64,000 bases of DNA, taken from Phycicoccus avicenniae. Its GTDB lineage: Bacteria > Actinomycetota > Actinomycetes > Actinomycetales > Dermatophilaceae. Of the stretch, positions 49,846 through 58,032 are shown piece after piece. The notes beneath the pieces were generated by a model. That model did no database searches. It had not been told where the DNA came from and saw only the letters and a list, made by a program, of their open reading frames with translations. The stretch is from the NCBI RefSeq assembly GCF_018139485.1, contig NZ_JAGSNF010000017.1, positions 62,001-126,000 on the forward strand. Reading direction: 5' to 3'. How positions within the stretch are numbered: the first letter of the stretch is position 1; the number at the start of each line of letters is the position of its first letter. Made by a program: the position numbers and the translations under genes.

Positions 49846-50760
49846 GTGATCGTCATCGTCTGTCCCGGCCAGGGCTCCCAGACCCCCGGGTTCCTCGCGC
49901 CCTGGCTCGAGCTGCCCGGCGCCGCCGAGCACCTCGCCACCCTCTCCGACGCCGCCGAGGTCGACCTCGCCGCCCACGGCACGACCTCGGACGAGGACAC
50001 CATCAAGGACACCGCCGTCGCGCAGCCGCTGCTCGTCGGCGCCGGGCTGCTGGCGCTGCGGGCCCTCGGAGGCACCGACGGCGTCGGGGCCCTGTCCGGT
50101 CACTCCGTCGGCGAGATCACCGCGACCGCCGGTGCGGGTGTCCTCGACGAGGCCGACGCGATGCGCCTCGTCGCCCTCCGCGGCCGCGGCATGGCCGAGG
50201 CGGCGGCCGTCACCCCCACCGGGATGAGCGCGGTCCTCGGCGGCACCCCGGACGACGTCCTCGCGACGATCGAGCGGCACGGCCTCACCCCGGCCAACGT
50301 CAACGGCGCCGGCCAGGTCGTCGCCGCCGGCGGGCTCGACGCCCTCGCCGCGCTCGCCGACGAGCCCCCGGCCAAGTCGCGGGTCGTCCCGCTCAAGGTC
50401 GCGGGCGCCTTCCACACGAGCCACATGCAGTCGGCCGTCGACGCGCTCGCCGCCGCGGCCGCCGACCTCTCGCCCGCCGACGCCGCCGTCCCCCTCGTCT
50501 CGAACCGCGACGGCGAGGTCGTCACGGACGGCCGCGAGGTCCTCGAGCGGCTCGTCGCCCAGGTGTCGACGCCGGTCCGCTGGGACCTGTGCATGGAGCG
50601 GTTCGCCGCCCTCGGCGTCACCGCCGTCATCGAGCTCCCACCCGCCGGGACGCTCGTCGGGCTGGCCAAGCGCGCCCTCAAGGGCGTCGAGCTGCTGGCC
50701 GTCAAGGGACCGGACGACCTCGAGGCCGCCCGCGCGCTGATCGAGGAGCACCGCCGATGA
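49846..50760 (+). CDS. fabD: Malonyl-CoA:ACP transacylase
   Basis: 304 residues. Loads malonyl groups on ACP for type II fatty-acid synthesis. Seen: VIVCPGQGSQTPGFL at the start, the nucleophile in LSGHSVGEITA (about residue 87), RGRGMAEAA, the catalytic His in AGAFHTSHM (about 187), and a final VTAVIELPPAGTLVGLAKR. Its stop overlaps fabH (ATGA). First gene of the fab operon. Confidence 0.97.
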   Translation: MIVIVCPGQGSQTPGFLAPWLELPGAAEHLATLSDAAEVDLAAHGTTSDEDTIKDTAVAQPLLVGAGLLALRALGGTDGVGALSGHSVGEITATAGAGVLDEADAMRLVALRGRGMAEAAAVTPTGMSAVLGGTPDDVLATIERHGLTPANVNGAGQVVAAGGLDALAALADEPPAKSRVVPLKVAGAFHTSHMQSAVDALAAAAADLSPADAAVPLVSNRDGEVVTDGREVLERLVAQVSTPVRWDLCMERFAALGVTAVIELPPAGTLVGLAKRALKGVELLAVKGPDDLEAARALIEEHRR

Positions 50761-51773
50761 CCGTCACGCCGAAGAACCTCGCCGGCCCGCTCGCCGCTCC
50801 CCCGGCGGCCTCGGCGCGCATCACCGGGATCGGCGGCTACCGCCCGCGCCGGGTCGTGCCGAACAGCGAGATCGTCGAGCGCATCGACTCCTCGGACGAG
50901 TGGATCCGCGAGCGCTCCGGCATCATCGAGCGCCGCTGGGCCGGCGAGGGCGAGTCGGTCATCGACATGTCCGAGCTCGCCACGACGCCGGCGCTGGAGA
51001 TGGCCGGCATCGAGGCCGCGCAGCTCGACGCGATCCTCGTCGCCACCGTCAGCTGGCCCTACCAGACCCCGGCCGCCGCGCCGATGCTCGCCGAGCGTCT
51101 CGGGTCCAAGGCCGCCGCCCTCGACATCTCGGCGGCGTGCGCCGGGTACTGCCACGGCATCACGATGGCCAACGACATGGTCCGGGCCGGGACGGCCGAG
51201 CACGTCCTGGTCGTCGGGGTCGAGCGCCTGTCGGACTTCACCTCCCGCGACGACCGCGGCACCGCCTTCATCTTCGCCGACGGTGCGGGCGCGGCGGTCG
51301 TGAGCCGCTCCGAGGTCCAGGGCATCGGCCCGACCGTCTGGGGCAGCGACGGCGCCCAGTGGGAGGCCATCTCCCAGACCGAGAGCTGGATCGACGTGCA
51401 CCAGAAGAACCTCGGCTGGCCGCACATCGGGATGGCCGGGCAGACCGTCTTCCGCTGGGCGGTGTGGGGCATGGCGCCCGTCGCGCAGAAGGCCCTCGAC
51501 GCCGCCGGGGTCACCGCCGACCAGCTCGACGCGTTCGTCCCGCACCAGGCCAACGTCCGGATCATCGACGCGATGGCCAAGCAGCTGAAGCTGCCGGCGG
51601 ACATCCCCATCGCCCGCGACATCGCGTACACCGGCAACACCTCCGCCGCCTCCGTCCCGCTCGCGATGGAGCGGATGGTGCGCGAGGGTGAGATCCCCCG
51701 CGGCGGCCTGGCCCTGCAGATCGGCTTCGGCGCCGGCCTGTCCTACGCGGCGCAGGTCGTCACCATCCCCTGA
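50757..51773 (+). CDS. fabH: Beta-ketoacyl-ACP synthase III
   Basis: 338 residues. Starts fatty-acid chains by condensing an acyl-CoA primer with malonyl-ACP. The triad is visible: Cys in DISAACAGYCHGI (about residue 125), His in AFVPHQANVRIID (about 263) and Asn in YTGNTSAASVP (about 293). C-terminal QIGFGAGLSYAAQVV is typical. Branched primers would be expected for a Gram-positive actinobacterium (inference). Confidence 0.97.
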   Translation: MTVTPKNLAGPLAAPPAASARITGIGGYRPRRVVPNSEIVERIDSSDEWIRERSGIIERRWAGEGESVIDMSELATTPALEMAGIEAAQLDAILVATVSWPYQTPAAAPMLAERLGSKAAALDISAACAGYCHGITMANDMVRAGTAEHVLVVGVERLSDFTSRDDRGTAFIFADGAGAAVVSRSEVQGIGPTVWGSDGAQWEAISQTESWIDVHQKNLGWPHIGMAGQTVFRWAVWGMAPVAQKALDAAGVTADQLDAFVPHQANVRIIDAMAKQLKLPADIPIARDIAYTGNTSAASVPLAMERMVREGEIPRGGLALQIGFGAGLSYAAQVVTIP

Positions 51774-51838
51774 CCCCCGGCGGCCCCCGGGTCACCCGGG
51801 CCGAGCACCACCCGTCCACCGACACGAAGGAGACCGAC

Positions 51839-52084
51839 ATGGCAGACCAGCAGGAGATCCTCAGCGGCCTCGCGGACATCGTCAACGAGGAGACCGGCGT
51901 CGAGCAGTCCGAGGTCCAGATGGACAAGTCGTTCACCGACGACCTCGACATCGACTCGCTGTCGATGATGACGATCGTCGTCAACGCCGAGGAGAAGTTC
52001 GGCGTCCGCATCCCCGACGACGAGGTCAAGAACCTCACGACCGTCGGCGACGCCGTGAGCTACATCCAGAACAACCAGGGCTGA
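51839..52084 (+). CDS. acpP: Acyl carrier protein
   Basis: 81 residues, strongly acidic. The phosphopantetheine Ser is in DDLDIDSLSMMTIV (about residue 43). ATG with AAGGAG 6 nt upstream. It lies 65 bp after fabH and 114 bp before fabF, with a strong hairpin in the second gap. Confidence 0.98.
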   Translation: MADQQEILSGLADIVNEETGVEQSEVQMDKSFTDDLDIDSLSMMTIVVNAEEKFGVRIPDDEVKNLTTVGDAVSYIQNNQG

Positions 52085-52099
52085 CCCGCCCGCCTCCTC

Positions 52100-52127
52100 G
52101 ACCCCGTCCGGTGGCCCGGACGGGGTC
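52100..52127 (+). promoter_or_regulatory. Strong hairpin between acpP and fabF
   Basis: GACCCCGTCCGG (52100-52111) pairs perfectly over 12 bp with CCGGACGGGGTC (52116-52127), loop TGGC. It begins 16 bp after the acpP stop with no T tract. It could be a partial terminator or an RNA-stabilising 3' structure that lets acpP exceed fabF in the same operon. Confidence 0.6.
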
Positions 52128-52198
52128 GGGGACGCACCACCCGCGGTTGACCCCCGCGGAGCCGTCCCACCGCCCCGACCCAAGGAGCAGCTGACCCC

Positions 52199-53440
52199 AT
52201 GAGCGAGCGTCGCGTCGTCGTCACCGGACTCGGTGCCACCACCCCCCTCGGCGGCACCATCGCCGAGACCTGGGACGGCATCCTCGCGGGCCGGTCGGGT
52301 GCCAAGCCCCTCGACCAGGAGATGGTCGACCGCTACGAGATGCCGGTCCACTTCGCGTGCACCATCGCGCAGGACCCGTCCGAGGTGCTCACGAAGGTGC
52401 AGATCCGGCGGATGGACCCGAGCGCGCAGTACGCGGTCATCGCCTCGCGCGCCGCGATGGAGGACGCCGGATCCCCCGAGCTCGACCCGGAGCGGCTCGG
52501 TGTCGCGATCGGTACCGGGATCGGCGGGGTCTGGACGCTGCTCGACCAGTGGGACAACCTCCGCGAGAAGGGCCTGCGCCGGGTGTTCCCGCTCGCGGTG
52601 CCGATGCTCATGCCGAACACCTCGTCCGGCAACGTCTCGCTCGACCTCGGCGCCCGCGCCGGCGCCCACACGACCGTCTCGGCGTGCGCATCCGGGGCGG
52701 AGTCGATGGGCACCGCCTACGACATGATCCGGGACGGCCGCGCCGACGTCGTCGTCGCCGGTGGCACCGAGGCCGCGACGCACCCGATCTGCTTCGCCGG
52801 GTTCGCCCAGATGCAGGCGCTCTCCACCCGCAACGACGACCCGGGCGCCGCGTCGCGCCCCTACGACACCGGCCGCGACGGGTTCGTCATGGGCGAGGGT
52901 GCCGCCGTCATGGTGCTCGAGGAGTACGAGCACGCCAAGGCCCGCGGCGCGCGGATCTACGCCGAGTTCGCCTCGATCGGGATGTCCGCCGACGCGCACC
53001 ACATCACCGCACCGGAGCCCGAGGGCGCCGGGGCGAGCCGGGCGATGCGCGCGGCCGTCGAGCGCGCCGGGCTCTCCGACGGCGACATCGTCCACATCAA
53101 CGCGCACGCGACCTCGACCCCGGTCGGCGACGTCGCCGAGGCCAACGCGATCCGCCGCGCGTTCGGCGGGGCGGCCGACGGGATGCCGGTCAGCGCGACG
53201 AAGTCGATGACCGGGCACCTGCTCGGTGCCGCCGGGGCGCTCGAGGGCCTGCTGACGGTCCTGTCCGTGCACCACCGGACCGCGCCGGCCGCGATCAACA
53301 TCGACGACCTCGACGAGAAGATCGACCTCGACGTCGTCCGCGGAGAGCACCGGACGCTGCCCGACGGCGACATCGCCGCGCTCAACAACAGCTTCGGCTT
53401 CGGCGGCCACAACGTGGCCCTCGTCATCACGAGCGTCTGA
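52199..53440 (+). CDS. fabF: Beta-ketoacyl-ACP synthase II
   Basis: 413 residues. Elongating condensing enzyme, orthologous in position to KasA. Cys-His-His triad visible: TTVSACASGAESMG (about residue 165), INAHATSTPVGD (about 305) and KSMTGHLLGAAGA (about 340), then a final NNSFGFGGHNVALV. ATG with AAGGAG 10 nt upstream. Confidence 0.97.
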   Translation: MSERRVVVTGLGATTPLGGTIAETWDGILAGRSGAKPLDQEMVDRYEMPVHFACTIAQDPSEVLTKVQIRRMDPSAQYAVIASRAAMEDAGSPELDPERLGVAIGTGIGGVWTLLDQWDNLREKGLRRVFPLAVPMLMPNTSSGNVSLDLGARAGAHTTVSACASGAESMGTAYDMIRDGRADVVVAGGTEAATHPICFAGFAQMQALSTRNDDPGAASRPYDTGRDGFVMGEGAAVMVLEEYEHAKARGARIYAEFASIGMSADAHHITAPEPEGAGASRAMRAAVERAGLSDGDIVHINAHATSTPVGDVAEANAIRRAFGGAADGMPVSATKSMTGHLLGAAGALEGLLTVLSVHHRTAPAAINIDDLDEKIDLDVVRGEHRTLPDGDIAALNNSFGFGGHNVALVITSV

Positions 53441-53446
53441 GCCGCC

Positions 53447-53472
53447 GTCCGGGGTCCGTGCGAACCCCGGAC
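53447..53472 (+). terminator. Hairpin at the end of the fab operon
   Basis: GTCCGGGGT (53447-53455) pairs with ACCCCGGAC (53464-53472), loop of 8 nt, 6 bp past the fabF stop. Confidence 0.65.
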
Positions 53473-53491
53473 AGTGGCCCGGCCAGGGCCC

Positions 53492-53497
53492 TACCGT
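53492..53497 (+). promoter_or_regulatory. Leaderless promoter -10 of the gene at 53504
   Basis: TACCGT with a 6-nt spacer to the GTG at 53504, just after the fab operon hairpin, so the membrane-protein pair is a separate transcript. Confidence 0.6.
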
Positions 53498-53503
53498 TCT
53501 GCC

Positions 53504-54070
53504 GTGGGCGACGGAACGGGCAGGGCAGACGTCCCGGGGGCTTCGCGGACGACGTTCGTGTCGACGCAGGCGTCGGTCGAGCGCGAGATCCGTGCGCTCC
53601 GCCGGTGGCACCTGCGACGACGCGCGGTGTGGGTGGCGCTGGCGCGGACGTGGCTGCTGGCCCTCCTCCTCGTCGTCGCCGGCTCGGTGCTCGTGGGCTC
53701 CGTCCTCGGCTCGGACCCCTGGCTGCTCCTCGGCCCGTGGCTCGCTGTGGGTGCCGTCACCATCTTCCTGCTCGACGCCGCACTCGTCCCCTGGCGAGCG
53801 GGGCGGATGTTCCGGTCGATCGTCATGGCGCAGAGCCCGCCCGGCACCGCCCTCGGGGCCGACGTCGGGCCGGACCGGTTCGTCCTCGACACCCCGGACA
53901 CCTCCTTCGCGATCTCGACCGACGCGATGACCCGCCTGACCTGGGTCGAGGGCTGCCTCGTCATCGACACCCGGACCGACAAGTTCTTCGTCGTCCCCGG
54001 TGAGCTCCTCGACGACCACGCGTGGTCCGTCCTCGAGACCGCCCTCGGCGACCGGCTACGACGTGTCTGA
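53504..54070 (+). CDS. Two-helix membrane protein, YcxB-like (first of a pair)
   Basis: 188 residues: a cytoplasmic N-terminus with QASVEREIRALRRWHLRRR, two transmembrane helices (about 50-72 and 77-97), then a soluble beta-rich C-terminal half containing DRFVLDTPDTSFAISTDAM and IDTRTDKFFVVPGELLDD. The layout resembles YcxB-like proteins, whose function is unknown. The next gene has the same layout and similar end (FVVPGELLDDHAWSVL versus WTVPDELLGDRGLAIL), indicating tandem duplication. Confidence 0.75.
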   Translation: MGDGTGRADVPGASRTTFVSTQASVEREIRALRRWHLRRRAVWVALARTWLLALLLVVAGSVLVGSVLGSDPWLLLGPWLAVGAVTIFLLDAALVPWRAGRMFRSIVMAQSPPGTALGADVGPDRFVLDTPDTSFAISTDAMTRLTWVEGCLVIDTRTDKFFVVPGELLDDHAWSVLETALGDRLRRV

Positions 54071-54623
54071 CGGTTCCTCTTCCGGGGTGTACGAGGTCTC
54101 CTACGTCCAGACCCGGGAGATCGCCCGACGTGAGGCGGCCGCTCTCGTCGAACGCCTCGAGCGTCGGCAGGGACGCTGGCGGTGGTTCGTCGTGCGCCAC
54201 GCCGCCGTCCTCGCCCTGTGTGTCGGGGTCGTGCTGACGCTCGCCGTGGCGGGCCGGGCGAGCGCGGACGGAGCCGCGCGGGGGCTCGCCGTCCTGGTTC
54301 CCGCGGTCCTCGCCCTCACGGCGTTCGACGTCTGGCGGGCACGTCGCCGCGTGCGCCGCGCCGCGCGCCGGTGGAGCGAGATCTCCTGCCCTCCCGGGAC
54401 GCAGGTGCGGGGGCGCTGGTCCGCCGAGCGCGTCACCTTCGTCCTGCCGAGCCACCAGGTCGCGCTCGACCTGTCGACGATCGTGACGGCCGAGCGCGTG
54501 GCCGGCGTCCTCGTCCTCGAGCAGGAGGACGAGCGCGCGTGGACAGTCCCGGACGAGCTGCTCGGGGACCGGGGCCTGGCGATCCTCGCGGAGGCCCTGG
54601 GCCCGCGCCTGCGCGGAGTGTGA
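54063..54623 (+). CDS. Two-helix membrane protein, YcxB-like (second of a pair)
   Basis: 186 residues: an N-terminal charged segment (VQTREIARREAAALVERLERR), two transmembrane helices (about 47-67 and 74-93), then a soluble domain with RWSAERVTFVLPSHQVALDL and RAWTVPDELLGDRGLAIL. The GTG start overlaps the preceding stop by 8 bp, so it is translated with its paralogue. Function unknown. Confidence 0.75.
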   Translation: MSDGSSSGVYEVSYVQTREIARREAAALVERLERRQGRWRWFVVRHAAVLALCVGVVLTLAVAGRASADGAARGLAVLVPAVLALTAFDVWRARRRVRRAARRWSEISCPPGTQVRGRWSAERVTFVLPSHQVALDLSTIVTAERVAGVLVLEQEDERAWTVPDELLGDRGLAILAEALGPRLRGV

Positions 54624-54659
54624 GGCCGGTCGATGCGGTTCGTGACGCGACGGTGGGGG

Positions 54660-55175
54660 TCAGCCGACCTTGTGGAGCCAGCGGACGGGGGCGCCCTCGC
54701 CGGCGTAGCGGAACGGCTCGAGCTCCTCGTCCCACGCCGCACCGAGCAGTTCCTCGAGCATCTCCTGCATCGCCTCGGGGCTGCCCTGGGCGAGGACGAC
54801 GACCTCGCGGAGCCGGTCCTCGTTGACGACGGCGTCACCGCTCGCGGAGGTCCACGTGTGGTGGATGCCCAGGCCGGGGGTGTGCGACCAGCGGGAGCCG
54901 TCGCAGCCGGGGCTCGGCTCCTCGGTCACCTCGTAGCGCAGGTGGTCCCAGCCCCGCAGCGCGGAAGCGAGCCGCGCCCCGGTCCCGGCGTCACCGGCCC
55001 AGCTGAGCTCGCCCCGCACCATCGCCGGCGCGGCCGGCTGCTCGGTCCACTCGACGGCGACTCGGGTGCCGAGCACCCCTTCGATCGCCCACACGACGTG
55101 CGGGCACAGCGCCTTGGGCGTGGAGTGGACGTAGATCACTCCACGCGTGGCGGTACGCGGCATCGCGACAGTCAT
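54660..55175 (-). CDS. DUF3145 family protein
   Basis: 171 residues: ATRGVIYVHSTPKALCPHVVWAIEGVLG at the start, MVRGELSWAGDAGTGARLASALRGWDHLRYEVTEE, and a helical acidic C-terminus (MQEMLEELLGAAWDEELEPFR). An actinobacterial family regularly found beside the fab operon; function unknown. ATG placed by AAGGAG 6 nt upstream. Convergent with the YcxB-like pair. Confidence 0.88.
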   Translation of the reverse strand: MTVAMPRTATRGVIYVHSTPKALCPHVVWAIEGVLGTRVAVEWTEQPAAPAMVRGELSWAGDAGTGARLASALRGWDHLRYEVTEEPSPGCDGSRWSHTPGLGIHHTWTSASGDAVVNEDRLREVVVLAQGSPEAMQEMLEELLGAAWDEELEPFRYAGEGAPVRWLHKVG

Positions 55176-55361
55176 CGTGGTCTCCTTCACGTGCGGTGGA
55201 CGTCTTCCCCAACGCCGTCGCTCGTGGCGGACCCGGTTGCTGCCGGTCGGTCGTGCTGTGCGGGCACCTGCGTGCCGGTTGTCGAGGCCCATTGTGCACC
55301 ACGCGGCGCACCCGCACCAGCGATCACAGGGATCACCGGGCGGATGCGCCGGGGCCTCTCG

Positions 55362-55910
55362 TCAGATCGACCAGGCGGTCGACTCCGCGGCCGTGTCGTC
55401 CGAGGTGCCGTTCGCGTCGGACGGGTCACCGGAGTCGGTCGACCCCTCGTCCCGGTCGCGGTCCGCCCCGGGGCCGTGCCCCATGCCAGGCCCGCCACGG
55501 CCGGGGCCGCGCCCGACGGGTCCACCGCCCTCGTGGGTCCCGGTCACGGCGAAGTCGGCGTCGAGCGCGACGTGGACGTGCCCGTCGTCGGTCGTCAACA
55601 TGACGTCGTAGGTGCCGTCGGACCGGGCGCGGACGGCGGTGGCCGTCCCGCCGTCGACCTCCGCCTCGGCGGCGGCGATGGCGCGGCTCGCCGCGTCGGC
55701 GGTGAGCGGACCACCCTCGTCCATCATCGGGCGGTCGGGACGCTCGCCGTCGCCGTCGGTCGTCCCGCCCTCCGGGGAGGCCGTCGCCGAGGGCGAGGGG
55801 GTCGAGGTGCTGTCGTCCGCGGCGGCGATGCCGGCGCCCGTGAGGCCGAGGGCGACGGCCGCCGCGAGGCCCGCGCCTCCGACGGCGAGGATCGTACGGG
55901 TGCGGTCCAT
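55362..55910 (-). CDS. Secreted PepSY-like protein
   Basis: 182 residues. ATG fixed by AAGGAG 5 nt upstream. Signal peptide (MDRTRTILAVGGAGLAAAVA, then an Ala-rich cleavage region near residue 31), a low-complexity Ser/Thr/Pro stretch, a PepSY-like block (LTADAASRAIAAAEAEVDG, then YDVMLTTDDGHVHVALDADF), and a Gly/Asp-rich disordered tail. The block looks like one half of a PepSY domain. Role outside the membrane unknown. Confidence 0.75.
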   Translation of the reverse strand: MDRTRTILAVGGAGLAAAVALGLTGAGIAAADDSTSTPSPSATASPEGGTTDGDGERPDRPMMDEGGPLTADAASRAIAAAEAEVDGGTATAVRARSDGTYDVMLTTDDGHVHVALDADFAVTGTHEGGGPVGRGPGRGGPGMGHGPGADRDRDEGSTDSGDPSDANGTSDDTAAESTAWSI

Positions 55911-56034
55911 GGTGGCTCCTTCGTCGTGGGGACCTGGTGCCACCACGCTCCGGTCGGCGCCTGTGGGGGACCTGTCATCGCCGTCGCTCGGTGCTGTGAG
56001 GTCGAGCCGCGCGGCGTTCGACCTGCGGCACGGG

Positions 56035-56526
56035 TCAGGCGCCGGGCCGCCCCCTCCCCGGCGCGACGGTGCGCGCGAGGATGCCGAGCGTCGCGCGCAG
56101 CGCCGACTCGGGGACGACCGGGAAGATGCGGTCGGCGACCCGCTCGTAGTGCGGGTGCACGTCCGACCAGTCGTAGTACGCCACGACCCGGGTGCCGCCG
56201 TCGATCGGCTCGAGGCGGTACCCGTAGACGTGGCCGATCGGCGGCTGCATCGTGCCGTCGATGGTCCAGGCGATCTCCCGGTCCTGCTCGTACACGGTGA
56301 AGATCACGGTGACGTCGTACTCCCCCATGTCCCGGTCGCGCAGCGCGTCCCGGTCCATGTGGACGACGAACCGGTCACCCACCGCGGTGACCGGCGACCC
56401 GCCCGCCGACATGAGCATCCCCGAGGCGTCGACGGCCACGTGTCCCTCGGGCCGGGTGAGGAGGTCGAAGACCTCGTGCGGCTGGGCGGCGACGGCCCGG
56501 TCGACCTCGATGCGGCGCTCCGTCAT
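56035..56526 (-). CDS. SRPBCC-family protein
   Basis: 163 residues of START-like fold: RIEVDRAVAAQPHEVFDLLTRPEGH, SPVTAVGDRFVVHMDRDALRD, DREIAWTIDGTMQPPIGHVYGYRLEPIDGGTRVVAYYDWSD, and a C-terminal helix. Related in pattern to the SRPBCC gene at 30131 but not a close copy. ATG at 56526 with AGGAG 5 nt upstream. Substrate unknown. Confidence 0.83.
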   Translation of the reverse strand: MTERRIEVDRAVAAQPHEVFDLLTRPEGHVAVDASGMLMSAGGSPVTAVGDRFVVHMDRDALRDRDMGEYDVTVIFTVYEQDREIAWTIDGTMQPPIGHVYGYRLEPIDGGTRVVAYYDWSDVHPHYERVADRIFPVVPESALRATLGILARTVAPGRGRPGA

Positions 56527-56642
56527 CACGGCTCCTCGCTCTCGACGGCTGGCTCAGTCAAGCACGCAGCCGCAGTGACCTACGCGGTCCGGCCACGTTC
56601 TACCGCGCCGATAGGCTCGCGGGCGACGGCCACGGCCGTCCC

Positions 56643-56716
56643 GGGGCGTTAGCTCAGTCGGTCAGAGCAGCGGACTCATAATCCGTCGGTCGTCGGTTCA
56701 AGCCCGACACGCCCCA
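56643..56716 (+). tRNA. tRNA with CAU anticodon (Met elongator or Ile2)
   Basis: 74 nt with acceptor GGGGCGT/ACGCCCC, D-arm GCTC/GAGC, anticodon loop CTCATAA reading CAU, T-arm GTCGG TTCAAGC CCGAC, discriminator A, CCA not encoded. It lacks the initiator-type C1:A72 mismatch and 3-GC signature, so it is not fMet. Features such as GAGCAG and GGTTCAAG recall E. coli Ile2; sequence alone does not decide between Met and lysidine-modified Ile. Confidence 0.9.
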
Positions 56717-56719
56717 CGC

Positions 56720-57538
56720 CTACGAGCCCGCGCCTCCTGGCGACACCGCGAACACCGGCCAACCGATCTCGGTCCGCCACGCCGCGGCGTCGGCGGTGTC
56801 CCGTGGCCCGACGAGATAGGTCTCCCGCACCGGGCCCGCGATGGCCAGGGCGTTGCGCGCGACCCAGGCACCGACCTCGCCGTACGTGACGTCGATGTCG
56901 TCGTGGTCGCCGACGTGCGTCGCGACCGCGAGGTCGACGGCGGGCAGGACGACACGGTGCACCCGGCCCCGGTCCGGGGGCGACGCACACGGCCGGTGGA
57001 CGAGGACGTGTCCTCGCCCGGTCTCGAACAGCGCGTTGTCGTACACGCCGCCCACCGGACCCTCGCCGCCCCCGACGACGGCGTCCAGCTCCGCCACCGC
57101 GCCGGCGAACCAGGGCAGGACGGCGTCGAGGTCGACGTCGTCCTCGACCGCGGCGACGACCGCTTCCGGCACGGCACGCACCTCCACGTGCACCGGCGCC
57201 GGCTCGGGGGCGAGCAGGCGGCGCAGGGAGCCGACCGCCGCCCGCGTCCGGTCGAGCTCGGCCTCGAGGTGCCGGAGGTGCTCGGTGACGACGGCCGCCC
57301 GGTCGGCGGGGTCGTCCGCCTCGAGGACCCGCCGGACCTCGGGCAACGGGACGTCGAGCTCGCGGAGCCGGTGGATCACCTGCGCCACGGGGATCTGCTC
57401 GACGGCGTAGGAGCGGTACCCCGTCGAGCCGTCGACCGCCGCGGGCAGCAGGAGGCCGCTGTCGTGGTAGCGACGCAGGGTCCGCACGCTGAGGTGCGTC
57501 ATCCGCGCGAACTCGCCGATGCTCAGGCCCGCCACCAT
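56720..57538 (-). CDS. MerR-family regulator with effector-binding domain
   Basis: 272 residues. N-terminal MerR winged helix: LSIGEFARMTHLSVRTLRRYHDSGLLLPAAVDGSTGYRSYAVEQI, then a long dimerisation helix (about 85-115). C-terminal part (about 120-270) resembles the GyrI-like/BmrR ligand-binding domain (VHVEVRAVPEAVVAAVED; HRVVLPAVDLAVATHVGDHDDIDVTYGEVGAWVA). A small-molecule-sensing activator, divergent from a SnoaL-like gene it probably controls. ATG at 57538 chosen by family alignment and -10 spacing. Confidence 0.9.
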   Translation of the reverse strand: MVAGLSIGEFARMTHLSVRTLRRYHDSGLLLPAAVDGSTGYRSYAVEQIPVAQVIHRLRELDVPLPEVRRVLEADDPADRAAVVTEHLRHLEAELDRTRAAVGSLRRLLAPEPAPVHVEVRAVPEAVVAAVEDDVDLDAVLPWFAGAVAELDAVVGGGEGPVGGVYDNALFETGRGHVLVHRPCASPPDRGRVHRVVLPAVDLAVATHVGDHDDIDVTYGEVGAWVARNALAIAGPVRETYLVGPRDTADAAAWRTEIGWPVFAVSPGGAGS

Positions 57539-57544
57539 CCCCGC

Positions 57545-57617
57545 AGTGTGCACCCTCCCCCCAGGAGAGGGTCACGGCTGTTGACCCTCACGCTGAGGAC
57601 GGCCGCAGGATCGGTCC
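57545..57617. promoter_or_regulatory. Divergent MerR-type promoter region with 19-bp spacers
   Basis: Plus strand (SnoaL-like gene): TTGACC (57581-57586), 19-nt spacer holding the dyad CCTCA-CGC-TGAGG (57586-57598), CAGGAT (57606-57611), 6 nt to ATG 57618. Minus strand (merR): GTGACC (57575-57570), 19-nt spacer, CACACT (57550-57545), 6 nt to ATG 57538. A perfect inverted repeat GAGGGTCA-N7-TGACCCTC (57567-57589) spans both -35 boxes. Overlong 19-bp spacers are the hallmark of MerR-activated promoters. Confidence 0.75.
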
Positions 57618-57977
57618 ATGACCACCACCGACACCGCCCACCCCGTCCCCACCGACGACCTGCCCGCCGCCGTCCGCGGTTTCCTGGCCGCGCACGCGGA
57701 CCGTGACGTCCCCGCGGCCGCGACCTTCTTCACCGACGACGCCGTGGTCACCGACCAGGGCGAGACCTTCCGCGGCACCGACGGCGTGCACGACTTCCTG
57801 ACCCGCGCCGGCAGCGAGTACACCTACACCTCCGAGCTCGTCGGCGCCCGCCACGTCGACGACACCCGGTGGGTGGCGGTGGTCCGCCTCGAGGGGGACT
57901 TCCCCGGCGGGGTCGCGGTCCTCGACTACCGCGTCTCCCTGGCCGACGGCCGCATCGCCGAGCTGACGATCGGATGA
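57618..57977 (+). CDS. SnoaL-like / NTF2-fold protein
   Basis: 119 residues: LPAAVRGFLAAHADRDVPAAATFFTDDAVVTDQGETFRGTDGVHDFL, then a beta sheet (TSELVGARHVDDTRWVAVVRLEGDF). NTF2-like alpha+beta barrel, the fold of SnoaL cyclases and many small-ligand proteins. The likely target of the divergent MerR regulator. Enzyme activity cannot be assigned. Confidence 0.85.
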   Translation: MTTTDTAHPVPTDDLPAAVRGFLAAHADRDVPAAATFFTDDAVVTDQGETFRGTDGVHDFLTRAGSEYTYTSELVGARHVDDTRWVAVVRLEGDFPGGVAVLDYRVSLADGRIAELTIG

Positions 57978-58032
57978 CCGCGTAGCGTCCCGCGCCCGGC
58001 CCACCGGCCGGCGGGCCGCACCACGTGGACGG

